Assembly: GCA_012839295.1 (NCBI GenBank)
Contig: DUNO01000050.1
Coordinates: forward strand, 62,001 to 126,000
Source of the DNA: Clostridiales bacterium
Lineage (GTDB): Bacteria > Bacillota > Clostridia > Lachnospirales > Lachnospiraceae
Length of the DNA: 64,000 nt
Reading direction: 5' to 3'
Shown one piece after another: positions 34,923 through 43,656 of this stretch. Every line of letters starts with the position of its first letter. Position 1 is the first letter of the stretch. The translations under genes were made by a program, and so were the position numbers. Under the pieces are notes generated by a model. That model was not told the origin of the DNA, made no database searches, and worked only from the letters and a program-made list of their open reading frames with translations.

Positions 34923-36647
34923 ATGGATATCAAAGGAACAGAATTATTTGTAAAGGCATTGAAGGCAGAAGGAGTAGATATCCTCTTCGGCTACCCCGGC
35001 GGCATGGCAATTGACTTATTTGACGCCCTTTACGGGGAGCAGGAGATTGAGGTGGTGCTGCCGAGGCATGAGCAGGCCCTGGTCCATGCGGCGGACGGTT
35101 ACGCGCGTTCTACAGGCAAGGTTGGGGTATGCCTGGTAACAAGCGGTCCGGGGGCAACCAACCTGGTCACCGGGATTGCCACTGCCAATTACGACAGTGT
35201 TCCCCTGGTTTGCTTCACAGGGCAGGTTGCCACCAATCTGATCGGGAATGATGCATTCCAGGAGGTGGATATCGTGGGCATCACGAGAAGTATCTGCAAA
35301 TATGCGGTTACGGTCAGGGACAGGAAGGAGCTGGGGGAGATCATCAAGAAGGCCTTCTATATTGCCAGGACCGGGAAGCCGGGCCCTGTCCTCGTGGATA
35401 TACCCAAGGATATCCAGCAGGCCTATGGGGATGGGGAATACCCGGAGCATATTTCCATCCGGGGATATAAGCCTAACAGCAATGTGCATGCCGGCCAGAT
35501 TAACAGGGTTATGGAGGTATTAAAGTCGGCGGCAAAGCCGGTAATGCTTATCGGCGGAGGTGTGAATATCTCGGGAGCCGGGAAAGAGCTTACCAGGTTT
35601 GCGGAAATTACCGGTATTCCCGTAATAACAACAATTATGGGGAAGGGAGCCATTCCCACGGAGCATCCGAGGTATGTGGGAAATATCGGCATGCATGGCA
35701 ATTATGCTTCCAACCAGGCAATTAGTGAGTGTGATGTGCTGCTGTCCATAGGAACCCGCTTCAATGACCGTATTACAGGCAGGATCAGCGAGTTTGCCCG
35801 CAATGCGACCATTATTCATATCGATATAGATTCTGCTTCCATATCAAAAAATATCAAGGTTGACATCCCCGTTGTGGCAGATGCAAAAAGTGCCCTTAAA
35901 ATGATGCTTAATTCGGCTGAGGAGCTTAAAATATCAGAATGGGTTGCATTAATTGGGGAATGGAATAAGGATAATCCGATCCATATGGATAATTATAAAG
36001 GATTGACCCCTGAGAAAATAATTAAAAAGATAAACCAAATGTTCCAAAATTCTATTGTAACCACTGACGTAGGACAGAACCAGCTGTGGACGACCCAGTA
36101 TCTGGAGCTGGACGGGAATAAACAGCTGATTACCTCCGGCGGCCTTGGAACCATGGGCTACGGCTTTCCTTCAGCCATAGGAGCCAAGCTGGGGAATCCT
36201 GATAAGGCAGTTATCTGTATTACCGGAGACGGCGGCTTTCAAATGAACCTCCAGGAGCTGGCTACAGCCGTCGCCCTTGAGCTGCCGGTCATTATCTGTA
36301 TCCTGAATAACTCTTACCTGGGTAATGTGCGCCAGTGGCAGGAAATGTTCTTTGACCGCCGGTATTCCAGTACCTGCCTAAGGTACCGGAAACGCTGCAA
36401 CAGGGACTGCCAGAATAAGGAGAAGGCCTGTCCGAAATATTCACCGGATTTTATCAGGCTGGCAGAGAGCTATGATGCAAAAGGAATCCGGGTTGAAAAG
36501 GAAGAGGATATGGAAGGGGCATTCAGGGCTGCCTTGGAGAATAGGGATACACCTACGGTTATCGAATTTATGATAGAGCAGGAAGCGAACGTATTGCCAA
36601 TTGTACCGGCGGGGAAAGCGCTGAATGAAATGATTATGGAGGGCTAA
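34923..36647 (+). CDS. ilvB: Acetolactate synthase, catalytic subunit
   Basis: ThDP- and FAD-dependent enzyme that makes acetolactate or acetohydroxybutyrate for valine, leucine and isoleucine. The catalytic Glu is in PRHEQALVHAADGYAR, the ThDP site in GDGGFQMNLQELATAV...LNNSYLG. 574 residues from ATG 34923, preceded by GGAGG. Between RRYSST and SPDF it carries a Cys-rich insert, C485, C492, C496 and C503, not found in the E. coli or Bacillus enzymes as I know them. Controlled by the T-box leader; ilvN follows. Confidence 0.94.
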   Translation: MDIKGTELFVKALKAEGVDILFGYPGGMAIDLFDALYGEQEIEVVLPRHEQALVHAADGYARSTGKVGVCLVTSGPGATNLVTGIATANYDSVPLVCFTGQVATNLIGNDAFQEVDIVGITRSICKYAVTVRDRKELGEIIKKAFYIARTGKPGPVLVDIPKDIQQAYGDGEYPEHISIRGYKPNSNVHAGQINRVMEVLKSAAKPVMLIGGGVNISGAGKELTRFAEITGIPVITTIMGKGAIPTEHPRYVGNIGMHGNYASNQAISECDVLLSIGTRFNDRITGRISEFARNATIIHIDIDSASISKNIKVDIPVVADAKSALKMMLNSAEELKISEWVALIGEWNKDNPIHMDNYKGLTPEKIIKKINQMFQNSIVTTDVGQNQLWTTQYLELDGNKQLITSGGLGTMGYGFPSAIGAKLGNPDKAVICITGDGGFQMNLQELATAVALELPVIICILNNSYLGNVRQWQEMFFDRRYSSTCLRYRKRCNRDCQNKEKACPKYSPDFIRLAESYDAKGIRVEKEEDMEGAFRAALENRDTPTVIEFMIEQEANVLPIVPAGKALNEMIMEG

Positions 36648-36655
36648 GCGTGAAG

Positions 36656-36760
36656 AGAAGTTCTAAGACACCAAAAGACGGTGACTGACAACTTCTATGC
36701 TTTACACTGGAAGAACGCAAGAACAGCGTTCTTCTTACTTATGCGCAAAAAGCATGCGCG
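36656..36760 (+). other. Three hairpins between ilvB and ilvN
   Basis: AGAAGTT pairs with AACTTCT across ~27 nt. GAAGAACGC-aagaaca-GCGTTCTTC is a strong hairpin, and ATGCGC-aaaaa-GCATGCGC follows. The middle loop (AAGAACA) resembles that of hairpin 2 of the multi-hairpin repeat (AGGAACA), so this could be a very diverged relative. No T-run follows, and the ilvN ribosome site comes right after. Confidence 0.45.
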
Positions 36761-36775
36761 GAAATGGAGGTAAGA

Positions 36776-37273
36776 ATGAAGAAAAGATGGATTTGTCTTT
36801 TTGTAGAAAATGAAATTGGTACCCTTGCAAGAATTGCCGGACTTTTTTCCGGTAAATCCTATAACCTGGACAGCTTGACCGTGGGTGAGACGGAGGACCG
36901 GACGATATCCAGGATGACCATCAGCCTGACCAGTGATGATATGACCTTTGAGCAGGTAAAAAAGCAGCTGAACAGGGCGGTGGAGGTTATCAAGGTGGTG
37001 GATTATACGGATATTCCGATTTATATCCGGGAAGTATTGTTTATTAAGGTTTTTCATTGCAACGAAGCGGATAAGGTAGAGCTGTTCCGTATTGCGGAGG
37101 TATTCGGACTTACAATAGCGGATTATGACAAGAATACAATATTACTGGAATGCACCCATTCCGAGGCGAAAAATAATGATGTTATCAAGCTGCTGGATAA
37201 ATTCTTCTGCAACCGGTTGGAAATCGTAAGGAGCGGAGGAGTGGCTATCGAATCGATTTCCTTGACATCCTGA
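36776..37273 (+). CDS. ilvN: Acetolactate synthase, small regulatory subunit
   Basis: Regulatory subunit that activates IlvB and gives valine feedback inhibition. N-terminal ACT domain: VENEIGTLARIAGLFSGKSYNLDSLTVG, then SRMTISL and QLNRAVEVIKVVDYT. A second ALS-type domain follows. 165 residues from ATG 36776 after GGAGG. It lies 128 bp after ilvB, unusually far for this pair, with hairpins in between. Confidence 0.92.
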   Translation: MKKRWICLFVENEIGTLARIAGLFSGKSYNLDSLTVGETEDRTISRMTISLTSDDMTFEQVKKQLNRAVEVIKVVDYTDIPIYIREVLFIKVFHCNEADKVELFRIAEVFGLTIADYDKNTILLECTHSEAKNNDVIKLLDKFFCNRLEIVRSGGVAIESISLTS

Positions 37274-37312
37274 GAAAATTTAATCAAGAATTTAAATAAA
37301 TGAAAAAAACAT

Positions 37313-37340
37313 TTGAAAAAAACGTAGAATGATGTATAAT
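37313..37340 (+). promoter_or_regulatory. Promoter of the PHP gene
   Basis: -35 TTGAAA (37313-37318), 16-bp spacer, -10 TATAAT (37335-37340). Confidence 0.55.
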
Positions 37341-37363
37341 AGGGACAATATTTATAGCAGAGA

Positions 37364-37402
37364 GAATCCCCCTAGGCGTGAGGCGAAAGGGGGAATTTCT
37401 GG
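37364..37402 (+). other. Leader hairpin before the PHP gene
   Basis: AATCCCCCT pairs with AGGGGGAATTT around AGGCGTGAGGCGAA, shortly after the predicted transcription start and ~100 nt before the gene. No known riboswitch motif is recognised. Confidence 0.45.
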
Positions 37403-37494
37403 GATTATAGGATAATGAGTGTTTTTTTGGTATCTGGTGTATTATTTTGCGGATAGAATAATTATGCAGGATAAGCTATTATATATGAAAGGCT

Positions 37495-38181
37495 ATGGTG
37501 AATATGAGTCTATTCCTTTATGAGACGCATCTCCATACAAGTGAAGCAAGCGCCTGTGCCGTATTCAGCGCAAAGGAGCATGTAAGGTATTATAAAGAGG
37601 CCGGTTACGATGGGATTATCGTGACGGATCATTTTTTTAACGGCAATACCTGTATACCCTCAGGGCTTCCCTGGGAAGAGCGGGTGAACTTATTTTACAA
37701 GGGATATGAAAATGCAAAGGCAGAGGGGGATAAGCTGGGGCTGAAGGTCTTTTTTGGCTGGGAAGCCAATTTTGATGCCACTGAGTTTTTAATATATGGG
37801 CTGGATAAGGCCTGGCTGCTTAATAATCCGGATATATTATCCTGGCCCATAGAGGAGCATTACCGGAGGATCCACGAAGACGGCGGTTTTGTTGTCCATG
37901 CACATCCCTACCGGATCAGACCATATATTAAAGAGGTCAGGTTGTTCCCGAAGCTTGTTGATGCCGTAGAGGCAATCAATGTAGGAAACCATAACGACAC
38001 CTTTGACCGGCAGGCTTTAGTCTATGCCAGGAAGCATAAGCTCCCGGTTACGGCAGGTACGGATGCCCACGGCAATGAGAGGCGGCACAGTGGCATGGCG
38101 TTTTCCTATGAAGTAGAAACTATACAGGCCTTTATCGAGGGGATCAGGGCAGGCAAAGGCGATCTGCTGAAACCGAGATAA
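37495..38181 (+). CDS. PHP-domain metal-dependent phosphoesterase
   Basis: A 228-residue PHP-fold hydrolase. Metal residues are in YETHLHTSEASAC (H-x-H), IIVTDHFFN, GWEANFD, VVHAHPYR and the C-terminal GTDAHGNE, so the trinuclear site looks complete. PHP proteins include histidinol phosphatases and nucleotide 3'-phosphatases; the substrate cannot be read from sequence. The start is uncertain: ATG 37495 has AAAGG only two bases away, and ATG 37504 sits ten bases away. Confidence 0.85.
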   Translation: MVNMSLFLYETHLHTSEASACAVFSAKEHVRYYKEAGYDGIIVTDHFFNGNTCIPSGLPWEERVNLFYKGYENAKAEGDKLGLKVFFGWEANFDATEFLIYGLDKAWLLNNPDILSWPIEEHYRRIHEDGGFVVHAHPYRIRPYIKEVRLFPKLVDAVEAINVGNHNDTFDRQALVYARKHKLPVTAGTDAHGNERRHSGMAFSYEVETIQAFIEGIRAGKGDLLKPR

Positions 38182-38258
38182 TTAAAATAGATTTTGGGAA
38201 ACGATGAAGACAGTAAAGAGGGCTCTTTACGAATAGTTAATGAAATAGGAGGTTCTAT

Positions 38259-39524
38259 ATGAAAAAACCATTTGTCACCAAGGAACAGCTAGTTGAAATT
38301 ACGAAGCAATATCCAACCCCCTTTCATATTTATGATGAAAAAGGAATCCGTGAAAATGCAAGGAAGCTTTATAAGGCATTTTCCTGGAATAAAGGATTTA
38401 AAGAATATTTTGCGGTAAAAGCGACACCAAATCCTTATATCCTAAGTATATTGAAGGAGGAGGGCTGCGGTGCTGACTGCTCCTCCATGACAGAGCTGAT
38501 GATGGCGGAGGCCGTAGGCTTTTCAGGGGATGACATCATGTTTTCCTCCAATGCCACACCGCCGGAGGAATTTGTTAAGGCAAGGGAATTAAACTCACTC
38601 ATTAATCTGGATGATTATACCCATATTGATTTCCTGGAGAAGGTGGCAGGGATTCCCGAGACAATCTGCTGCCGTTTCAATCCCGGCGGAGTTTTTAAGA
38701 CAGCCAACGGTATCATGGATAATCCCCAGGATGCAAAGTATGGGTTTACGAAGGAGCAGCTGTTTGATGGCTTTAAGAAGCTGAAGGAAAAGGGGGCAAA
38801 AAACTTTGGTATCCACTCCTTCCTTGCAAGCAATACAGCCTCCAATGATTATTATCCCACCCTTGCGGGTATCCTGTTCCAATTGGCAGTGGAGCTCCGT
38901 GACAAGACAGGGGCTGATATAAAATTCATTAACCTGTCCGGGGGCATCGGCGTTCCCTATAAGCCGCATTCCCATGTAAATGATATCATGGCTATTGGTG
39001 AAGGGGTAAGAAAAGCCTTTGAAGAGATCCTGGTACCGGCTGGAATGGGAGATGTGGCACTCTTTACGGAGCTGGGGCGTTATATGCTGGCTCCATACGG
39101 ACATCTGGTGGCAACTGCCATTCATGAGAAGCATATTTACAAGGAATATATCGGCTTGGATGCCTGCGCGGTCAACCTGATGAGACCTGCAATGTATGGC
39201 GCATACCACCATATCACGGTCATGGGCAAGGAAAATGTGCCCTGCGACCATAAGTATGACATCACCGGTTCCCTTTGTGAAAATAATGATAAGTTTGCAA
39301 TCGACCGTATGCTGCCAAAGATCGATATCGGAGACCTGATCGTAATCCACGATACGGGAGCACATGGATTTGCCATGGGCTATAACTATAACGGCAAGCT
39401 CAGGTCGGCAGAGCTTTTACTAAAGGAAGACGGGGGAGTTAAGCTGATCAGGAGGGCCGAGACTCCTGAGGATTATTTTTCCACCTTTGACTTTAGCAAG
39501 GATTATAAATTCCCCTTAGCGTAA
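38259..39524 (+). CDS. lysA: Diaminopimelate decarboxylase
   Basis: PLP enzyme that converts meso-diaminopimelate to lysine. The PLP lysine is K54 in YFAVKATPNP; other family motifs are GCGADCSSMTEL, the SGGIG phosphate loop, and FTELGRYMLAPYG with GSLCENNDKFA at the active site. 421 residues. Ribosome site AGGAGG. It is a fold-III decarboxylase of the type common in Clostridia; ornithine/arginine decarboxylases share the fold, but the motifs and the nearby lysS fit lysine. Confidence 0.9.
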   Translation: MKKPFVTKEQLVEITKQYPTPFHIYDEKGIRENARKLYKAFSWNKGFKEYFAVKATPNPYILSILKEEGCGADCSSMTELMMAEAVGFSGDDIMFSSNATPPEEFVKARELNSLINLDDYTHIDFLEKVAGIPETICCRFNPGGVFKTANGIMDNPQDAKYGFTKEQLFDGFKKLKEKGAKNFGIHSFLASNTASNDYYPTLAGILFQLAVELRDKTGADIKFINLSGGIGVPYKPHSHVNDIMAIGEGVRKAFEEILVPAGMGDVALFTELGRYMLAPYGHLVATAIHEKHIYKEYIGLDACAVNLMRPAMYGAYHHITVMGKENVPCDHKYDITGSLCENNDKFAIDRMLPKIDIGDLIVIHDTGAHGFAMGYNYNGKLRSAELLLKEDGGVKLIRRAETPEDYFSTFDFSKDYKFPLA

Positions 39525-39744
39525 TTGATAATAAAATTCAATTGAAGTAATTAATGATAAATTTTGCTTAAAGTATTGCTGATAAATTCCCGCTTAAAGT
39601 AATTGTAAGATATTCATAAATGAGTAGAATATTTTAACGGGTTTGAAGATAAGATATAAGGAAAGCGTTGAGAGAGCAAAATTTTGGATAAAATAAACCG
39701 CACATTATGCTGAAAAACCACAATATATGGCATTTTGATGGAGG

Positions 39745-39773
39745 TTGACAAGATACAGTTGATACGTTATAAT
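39745..39773 (+). promoter_or_regulatory. Consensus sigma-A promoter of greA-lysS
   Basis: -35 TTGACA (39745-39750), 17-bp spacer, -10 TATAAT (39768-39773), 54 bp before greA. The rest of the lysA-greA gap (39525-39744) is AT-rich and contains two ~20-bp near-repeats of the form GATAAATT-GCTTAAAGTA but no gene. Confidence 0.85.
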
Positions 39774-39826
39774 ACTTTGAATGTATTGTATGTTGTATAA
39801 AAAGCAATATGGAGGAAGGGTGTTTT

Positions 39827-40309
39827 ATGGTAGAAAAGAAGAACATATTGACTTATGAGGGATTACGGCAGCTGGAAGATGAGCTTCATGATCTTAAGGT
39901 GAACCAAAGAAAATTAGTAGCGCAGAAGATTAAGGAAGCCAGGGAGCAGGGTGATCTTTCTGAGAATGCAGAGTATGATGCTGCAAAGGATGAGCAAAGA
40001 GATATTGAAGCCCGTATAGAAGAGATAGACAAGATATTAAAGAATGCCGAAGTAGTCGTAGAGGATGAAGTAGACGTTAATACTATAAATATCGGGTGCA
40101 AGGTTAAAATCTATGACATGGAATTTGATGAAGAATTAGAATATAAGCTTGTCGGTTCTACGGAAGCGAATAGCTTAAGGGGGAAAATATCAAATGAATC
40201 TCCTCTGGGAAGCAAGTTAATCGGCAAAACAGTGGGCGATATTGTAAGCGTTGAGACACATGTCGGCGTGGTGCAGTATAAGATTTTAGGCATCCAAAAA
40301 TCTAATTAG
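39827..40309 (+). CDS. greA: Transcription elongation factor GreA
   Basis: Binds the RNA polymerase secondary channel and triggers cleavage of backtracked RNA. The N-terminal coiled coil carries the acidic tip (EQGDLSENAEYDAAKDEQRDIEARI), followed by the C-terminal FKBP-like domain (SPLGSKLIGKTVGDIVSVET). 160 residues from ATG 39827, just after GGAGGAAGGG; an earlier in-frame ATG at 39809 lies before that site. First gene of greA-lysS. Confidence 0.95.
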   Translation: MVEKKNILTYEGLRQLEDELHDLKVNQRKLVAQKIKEAREQGDLSENAEYDAAKDEQRDIEARIEEIDKILKNAEVVVEDEVDVNTINIGCKVKIYDMEFDEELEYKLVGSTEANSLRGKISNESPLGSKLIGKTVGDIVSVETHVGVVQYKILGIQKSN

Positions 40310-40339
40310 TGATCTGATGGCGGGCCGGTTAGCGGCTTA

Positions 40340-40392
40340 ATTAGCATACTAATTAGTAATTTAACCAGCATACTGGTTAAATAAAAAGAATA
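40340..40392 (+). other. Two hairpins between greA and lysS
   Basis: TTAATTAGCATACTAATTA and TTTAACCAGCATACTGGTTAAA are adjacent stem-loops sharing the CAGCATACTG/TAGCATACTA centre. The second is followed by an A-run, not a T-run, so they are unlikely to stop transcription fully. Confidence 0.5.
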
Positions 40393-40431
40393 CAAGCAGA
40401 TAGATTTCTACTGCAATAAGAGGTGAAATTC

Positions 40432-41922
40432 ATGGCTGATGAAAGAATTCAAGCAGAGCAGGATATTAATGAGCTACTTAAGGTAAGAAGGGCAAAGCTG
40501 GCGGAGCTTCAGGAGAACGGCAGGGATCCGTTCCAAATTATGAAGTATGATGTTACCTACCACTCCATCGATATCATTAATAAATTTGAAGAATTGGAAG
40601 GAAAGACTGTGTCCATAGCAGGGCGTATGATGTCAAAACGCGTTATGGGTAAAGCCTCCTTCTGTAACATCAGGGATCTGGGCGGCAATATCCAGGCATA
40701 TGTAAAAAGGGATGAGATTGGCGAGGAACCCTATGCTGAATTTAAGAAATATGATATTGGTGATATCGTAGGTATCGAAGGTGAAGTGTTTAAGACACAC
40801 ACCGGCGAGGTTTCCATCAAAGCCCAGAAGGTTGTGCTTTTAACCAAGAGTCTCCAGATACTGCCTGAAAAATTCCACGGCCTGAAGGACACGGATACAA
40901 GATACAGGCAAAGATATATCGATTTAATCGTTAATCCGGAGGTTAGGGATACTTTCGTGAAGCGTTCAAGGATTATTAAAGAAATCCGTAATTACCTGGA
41001 CAGCAAGGACTTTATCGAGGTTGAGACCCCGGTACTGGTACCCAATGCAGGAGGGGCAGCGGCGAAACCCTTTAATACGCACCACAATGCATTAGATGAA
41101 GACCTGCATTTAAGGATCTCCCTTGAGTTGTATTTAAAGCGTCTGATTGTCGGCGGCTTAGAGCGGGTTTATGAAATCGGCAGGGTATTCCGTAACGAAG
41201 GCCTGTCCGTAAGGCATAACCCGGAATTTACGCTGCTAGAGCTGTACCAGGCCTATACAGATTATTATGGAATGATGGATCTGGTGGAAGAGCTGTTCCG
41301 CAATGTAGCTAAGAATGTCCTTGGTACAACAACGATTTCCTATGATGGTGTTGAAATAGATTTGTCCAAGCCCTTTGAGAGGCTGACCATGATTGAAGCG
41401 ATTAAAAAGTACGCCGGCATTGATTTTGACCAGATCCCGGATGAGGCAGCAGCGAAGGCTCTTGCAAAGGAACGCCATATTGCCTTTGAAAACAGGCATA
41501 AGAGGGGAGATATTATCAATCTCTTCTTTGAAGAATATGTGGAAGAGCATTTGGTACAGCCAACCTTTATTATGGATCATCCCGTTGAGATTTCGCCTTT
41601 AGCCAGCAGAAAGCCGGGCAACCCGGATTATACGGAGCGGTTTGAGCTCTTTATCACAAAGCGTGAGATGGCGAATGCGTTCTCCGAGTTAAACGATCCC
41701 TTGGATCAGAGAAGGCGCTTTGAGGCCCAGGAAGCATTGCGCGCTGCAGGGGATGAGGAAGCGAACCGGCTGGATGAAGATTTCCTTTGTGCATTGGAAT
41801 ACGGTATGCCTCCGACGGGCGGTATTGGAATTGGAATTGACCGTTTTGTCATGCTGCTTACGGATTCTTCTGCAATCAGGGATGTGCTTTTGTTCCCGAC
41901 GATGAAGACGTTGGAGAAGTAA
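40432..41922 (+). CDS. lysS: Lysyl-tRNA synthetase (class II)
   Basis: Charges tRNA-Lys. The N-terminal OB-fold anticodon-binding domain ([23 protein letters not shown]) precedes the class II core: motif 1 around FIEVETPVL, motif 2 [17 protein letters not shown], motif 3 [13 protein letters not shown]. 496 residues from ATG 40432 after AGAGG. Follows greA, as in many Firmicutes, and ends in a strong terminator. Confidence 0.97.
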   Translation: MADERIQAEQDINELLKVRRAKLAELQENGRDPFQIMKYDVTYHSIDIINKFEELEGKTVSIAGRMMSKRVMGKASFCNIRDLGGNIQAYVKRDEIGEEPYAEFKKYDIGDIVGIEGEVFKTHTGEVSIKAQKVVLLTKSLQILPEKFHGLKDTDTRYRQRYIDLIVNPEVRDTFVKRSRIIKEIRNYLDSKDFIEVETPVLVPNAGGAAAKPFNTHHNALDEDLHLRISLELYLKRLIVGGLERVYEIGRVFRNEGLSVRHNPEFTLLELYQAYTDYYGMMDLVEELFRNVAKNVLGTTTISYDGVEIDLSKPFERLTMIEAIKKYAGIDFDQIPDEAAAKALAKERHIAFENRHKRGDIINLFFEEYVEEHLVQPTFIMDHPVEISPLASRKPGNPDYTERFELFITKREMANAFSELNDPLDQRRRFEAQEALRAAGDEEANRLDEDFLCALEYGMPPTGGIGIGIDRFVMLLTDSSAIRDVLLFPTMKTLEK

Positions 41923-41967
41923 AAACCTCGTACAAGAGGTTTATGATGGTGCCATAGATTAATTACA

Positions 41968-42016
41968 AAACTCCCCGGAGCATCGGCTTGTCAGCTGATG
42001 CTCCGGGGAGTTTGCT
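41968..42016 (+). terminator. Strong terminator of greA-lysS
   Basis: AACTCCCCGGAGCATC pairs with GATGCTCCGGGGAGTT (41969-41984 with 41997-42012) and is followed by TGCTT. The T-run is short, but the stem is very stable. Confidence 0.85.
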
Positions 42017-42044
42017 TCGCTCCCGGCCTTCCCTTTTTCTATTC

Positions 42045-42089
42045 TTGACATATGCCAAAAATAATGTATAATGTTATTGACATATGTCA
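42045..42089 (+). promoter_or_regulatory. Promoter with two TGACATATGYCA operators before the DUF134 gene
   Basis: -35 TTGACA (42045-42050), 16-bp spacer, -10 TATAAT (42067-42072). TGACATATGCCA (42046-42057) covers the -35 and TGACATATGTCA (42078-42089), a perfect palindrome, lies just past the -10. Two near-identical sites bracketing the core promoter suggest repression, most simply by the DUF134 protein itself. Confidence 0.7.
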
Positions 42090-42120
42090 GCAATAAAATC
42101 AAGTGAGATGAGGTGAAGGG

Positions 42121-42486
42121 ATGCCAAGACCCCGGAAACATCGGCGTGTATGCTCACACCCACGATGCACAAGCTTCAAGCCGTGCGGAGGGGATGGTCA
42201 AGTAGTTAGCATGACACTTGACGAATACGAGGTTATCCGCCTGATTGACTTGGAAGGATTGACACAAGAGCAGTGCTCGGAGCAGATGGAGGTCGCCCGA
42301 ACCACGGTGCAGGCCATTTATGCAAGTGCTAGAAAAGCATTGGCTCAATGTATCGTCGAGGGACGCCCTCTACAAATTGAAGGCGGCGATGTACACTTTT
42401 GCGAGCACCATAATCCATCCTGCGGCAAGGGCTGCTGCAGATGGAGAAATTCCCAGAGTGGGAACGAGGGGATTAACATTGAGTGA
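42121..42486 (+). CDS. DUF134 predicted DNA-binding protein
   Basis: A 121-residue protein of the DUF134 family, found mainly in anaerobes next to NifX/NifB-like proteins. N-terminal MPRPRKHRRVCSHP and the Cys motif (CSHPRCTSFKPCG) precede a sigma-70 region-4-like helix-turn-helix (LTQEQCSEQMEVARTTVQAIYASARKALA). A second Cys-rich patch (CEHHNPSCGKGCC) lies near the C-terminus. The cysteines suggest binding of a metal or cluster. GAGGTGAAGGG ribosome site. Confidence 0.9.
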   Translation: MPRPRKHRRVCSHPRCTSFKPCGGDGQVVSMTLDEYEVIRLIDLEGLTQEQCSEQMEVARTTVQAIYASARKALAQCIVEGRPLQIEGGDVHFCEHHNPSCGKGCCRWRNSQSGNEGINIE

Positions 42487-42518
42487 ACCAGTCTATTTGA
42501 AGAAATGGAGGCAAAAAA

Positions 42519-42914
42519 ATGAGAATCGCAGTAGCATATGAAGATGGAAAGGTGTTTCAGCATTTTGGGCATACAGAACAGTTCAAGGTCTATGACATTG
42601 AGGGCGGCAAGGTGCAGGCGGCTTCCATCATAGGTACAAATGGCAACGGCCATGGGGCGCTGGCCGACATTTTGAAAAAGGGTGATGTAGATACCTTGAT
42701 CTGTGGAGGGATTGGCGATGGAGCAAAACGTGCCCTGGCCGAAGCGGGCATCAAGCTGTATGGCGGTGTGGGCGGAGATGCAGACCAGGCCGTAACCGAC
42801 TTGCTGGCCGGCAGCCTGAGCTACAATCCCGAGGTCGCATGCAGCCACCATGGGGAGAACCATCATGGGGAAGGCTATAGCTGCGGTAGCCACGGTGATC
42901 ACCACCACGGCTGA
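42519..42914 (+). CDS. NifX/NifB-like Fe-Mo cofactor-family protein with His-rich tail
   Basis: A 131-residue protein of the dinitrogenase iron-molybdenum cofactor family (RIAVAYEDGKVFQHFGHTEQFKVYD... GNGHGALADILKKGDVDTLICGGIGDGAK). Such stand-alone proteins bind Fe-S clusters or metals and do not imply nitrogen fixation. The last ~25 residues are rich in His with one Cys (HHGENHHGEGYSCGSHGDHHHG), a likely metal-binding tail. Second gene of the DUF134 operon, with a GGAGG site. Confidence 0.9.
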   Translation: MRIAVAYEDGKVFQHFGHTEQFKVYDIEGGKVQAASIIGTNGNGHGALADILKKGDVDTLICGGIGDGAKRALAEAGIKLYGGVGGDADQAVTDLLAGSLSYNPEVACSHHGENHHGEGYSCGSHGDHHHG

Positions 42915-42957
42915 ATAACGGTTGCTTTTTTTGTATATGATGAAAGCAGGGGAAATG

Positions 42958-42998
42958 ATGCTTCCTCGGCTTTTCTATATATCAAGAAAAGGAAGCAT
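42958..42998 (+). terminator. Hairpin after the NifX-like gene
   Basis: ATGCTTCCT...TTTTCT pairs with AGAAAAGGAAGCAT, with a four-base bulge (CGGC). No long T-run follows; it is a likely transcript end. Confidence 0.5.
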
Positions 42999-43134
42999 AT
43001 CAAAGTTATATTTGTGTACTTATTGTTCCCGAAATCACAATTTGTTAAGTGTTTTAGCAAGAATGCCAATAGAAGTTGCTTGAAAAAAAGGCCGCTTTTT
43101 TATAAATTTATAGAGTATACGCAAGGAGGCCAAT

Positions 43135-43656
43135 ATGAAGACTGGAAAAAAAATAAATCAGATTAGAAAAATGGTGGGTATGACACAGGAGGAACTTGCT
43201 GAAAAAATGAATGTATCAAGACAGACCATCTCAAAATGGGAAACGGGGGCATCCTCACCGGATTTAGAAAATGCGGTCCATTTATGTGAGCTTTTTCAAA
43301 TTTCGCTGGATGATTTTGTGAAAGGGGAACGGGCGATGGAAAATGAAGCAAAAATTTCGCTACAGGACCTAGTAAAAATGAACAGACGGTTCCAGCAAAT
43401 GACAATTACGCTGATCAGTGGTTTGTTTTTTGTGCTGATTGGCGTACTTGCAGCTTTGTTTCTAAAGGCTTTGTACAGCACAACCAGCAGCATCGAATAT
43501 ATGCTGTACCGCTATATTGCAGTGGGTGAATATGCATATGCACCTGTTGACTATTGGAAATTGGTTATGCCCGCGCTTCTGTTAATTTTGATTGGTATTC
43601 TTTTGTGCGCGGCTTACGTTTTTGGGAAGTGGAAGGAAGAAAAGAATGGACAATAA
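43135..43656 (+). CDS. XRE-family regulator with two transmembrane segments
   Basis: A 173-residue protein. An N-terminal XRE helix-turn-helix (IRKMVGMTQEELAEKMNVSRQTISKWETGASSPD) is followed by a linker and two hydrophobic segments at about 90-112 and 144-165. Membrane-tethered XRE proteins are common in Firmicutes but mostly uncharacterised. The 3' end overlaps the lipoprotein gene by 11 bp, so the two are probably translationally coupled and may form a sensor-regulator pair. GGAGG site. Confidence 0.85.
   Translation: MKTGKKINQIRKMVGMTQEELAEKMNVSRQTISKWETGASSPDLENAVHLCELFQISLDDFVKGERAMENEAKISLQDLVKMNRRFQQMTITLISGLFFVLIGVLAALFLKALYSTTSSIEYMLYRYIAVGEYAYAPVDYWKLVMPALLLILIGILLCAAYVFGKWKEEKNGQ

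Noticed and set aside
39655-39680. CcpA cre-like sequence (GGAAAGCGTTGAGA) before greA
   Set aside because: It differs from the cre consensus at key positions and greA is not an expected target.
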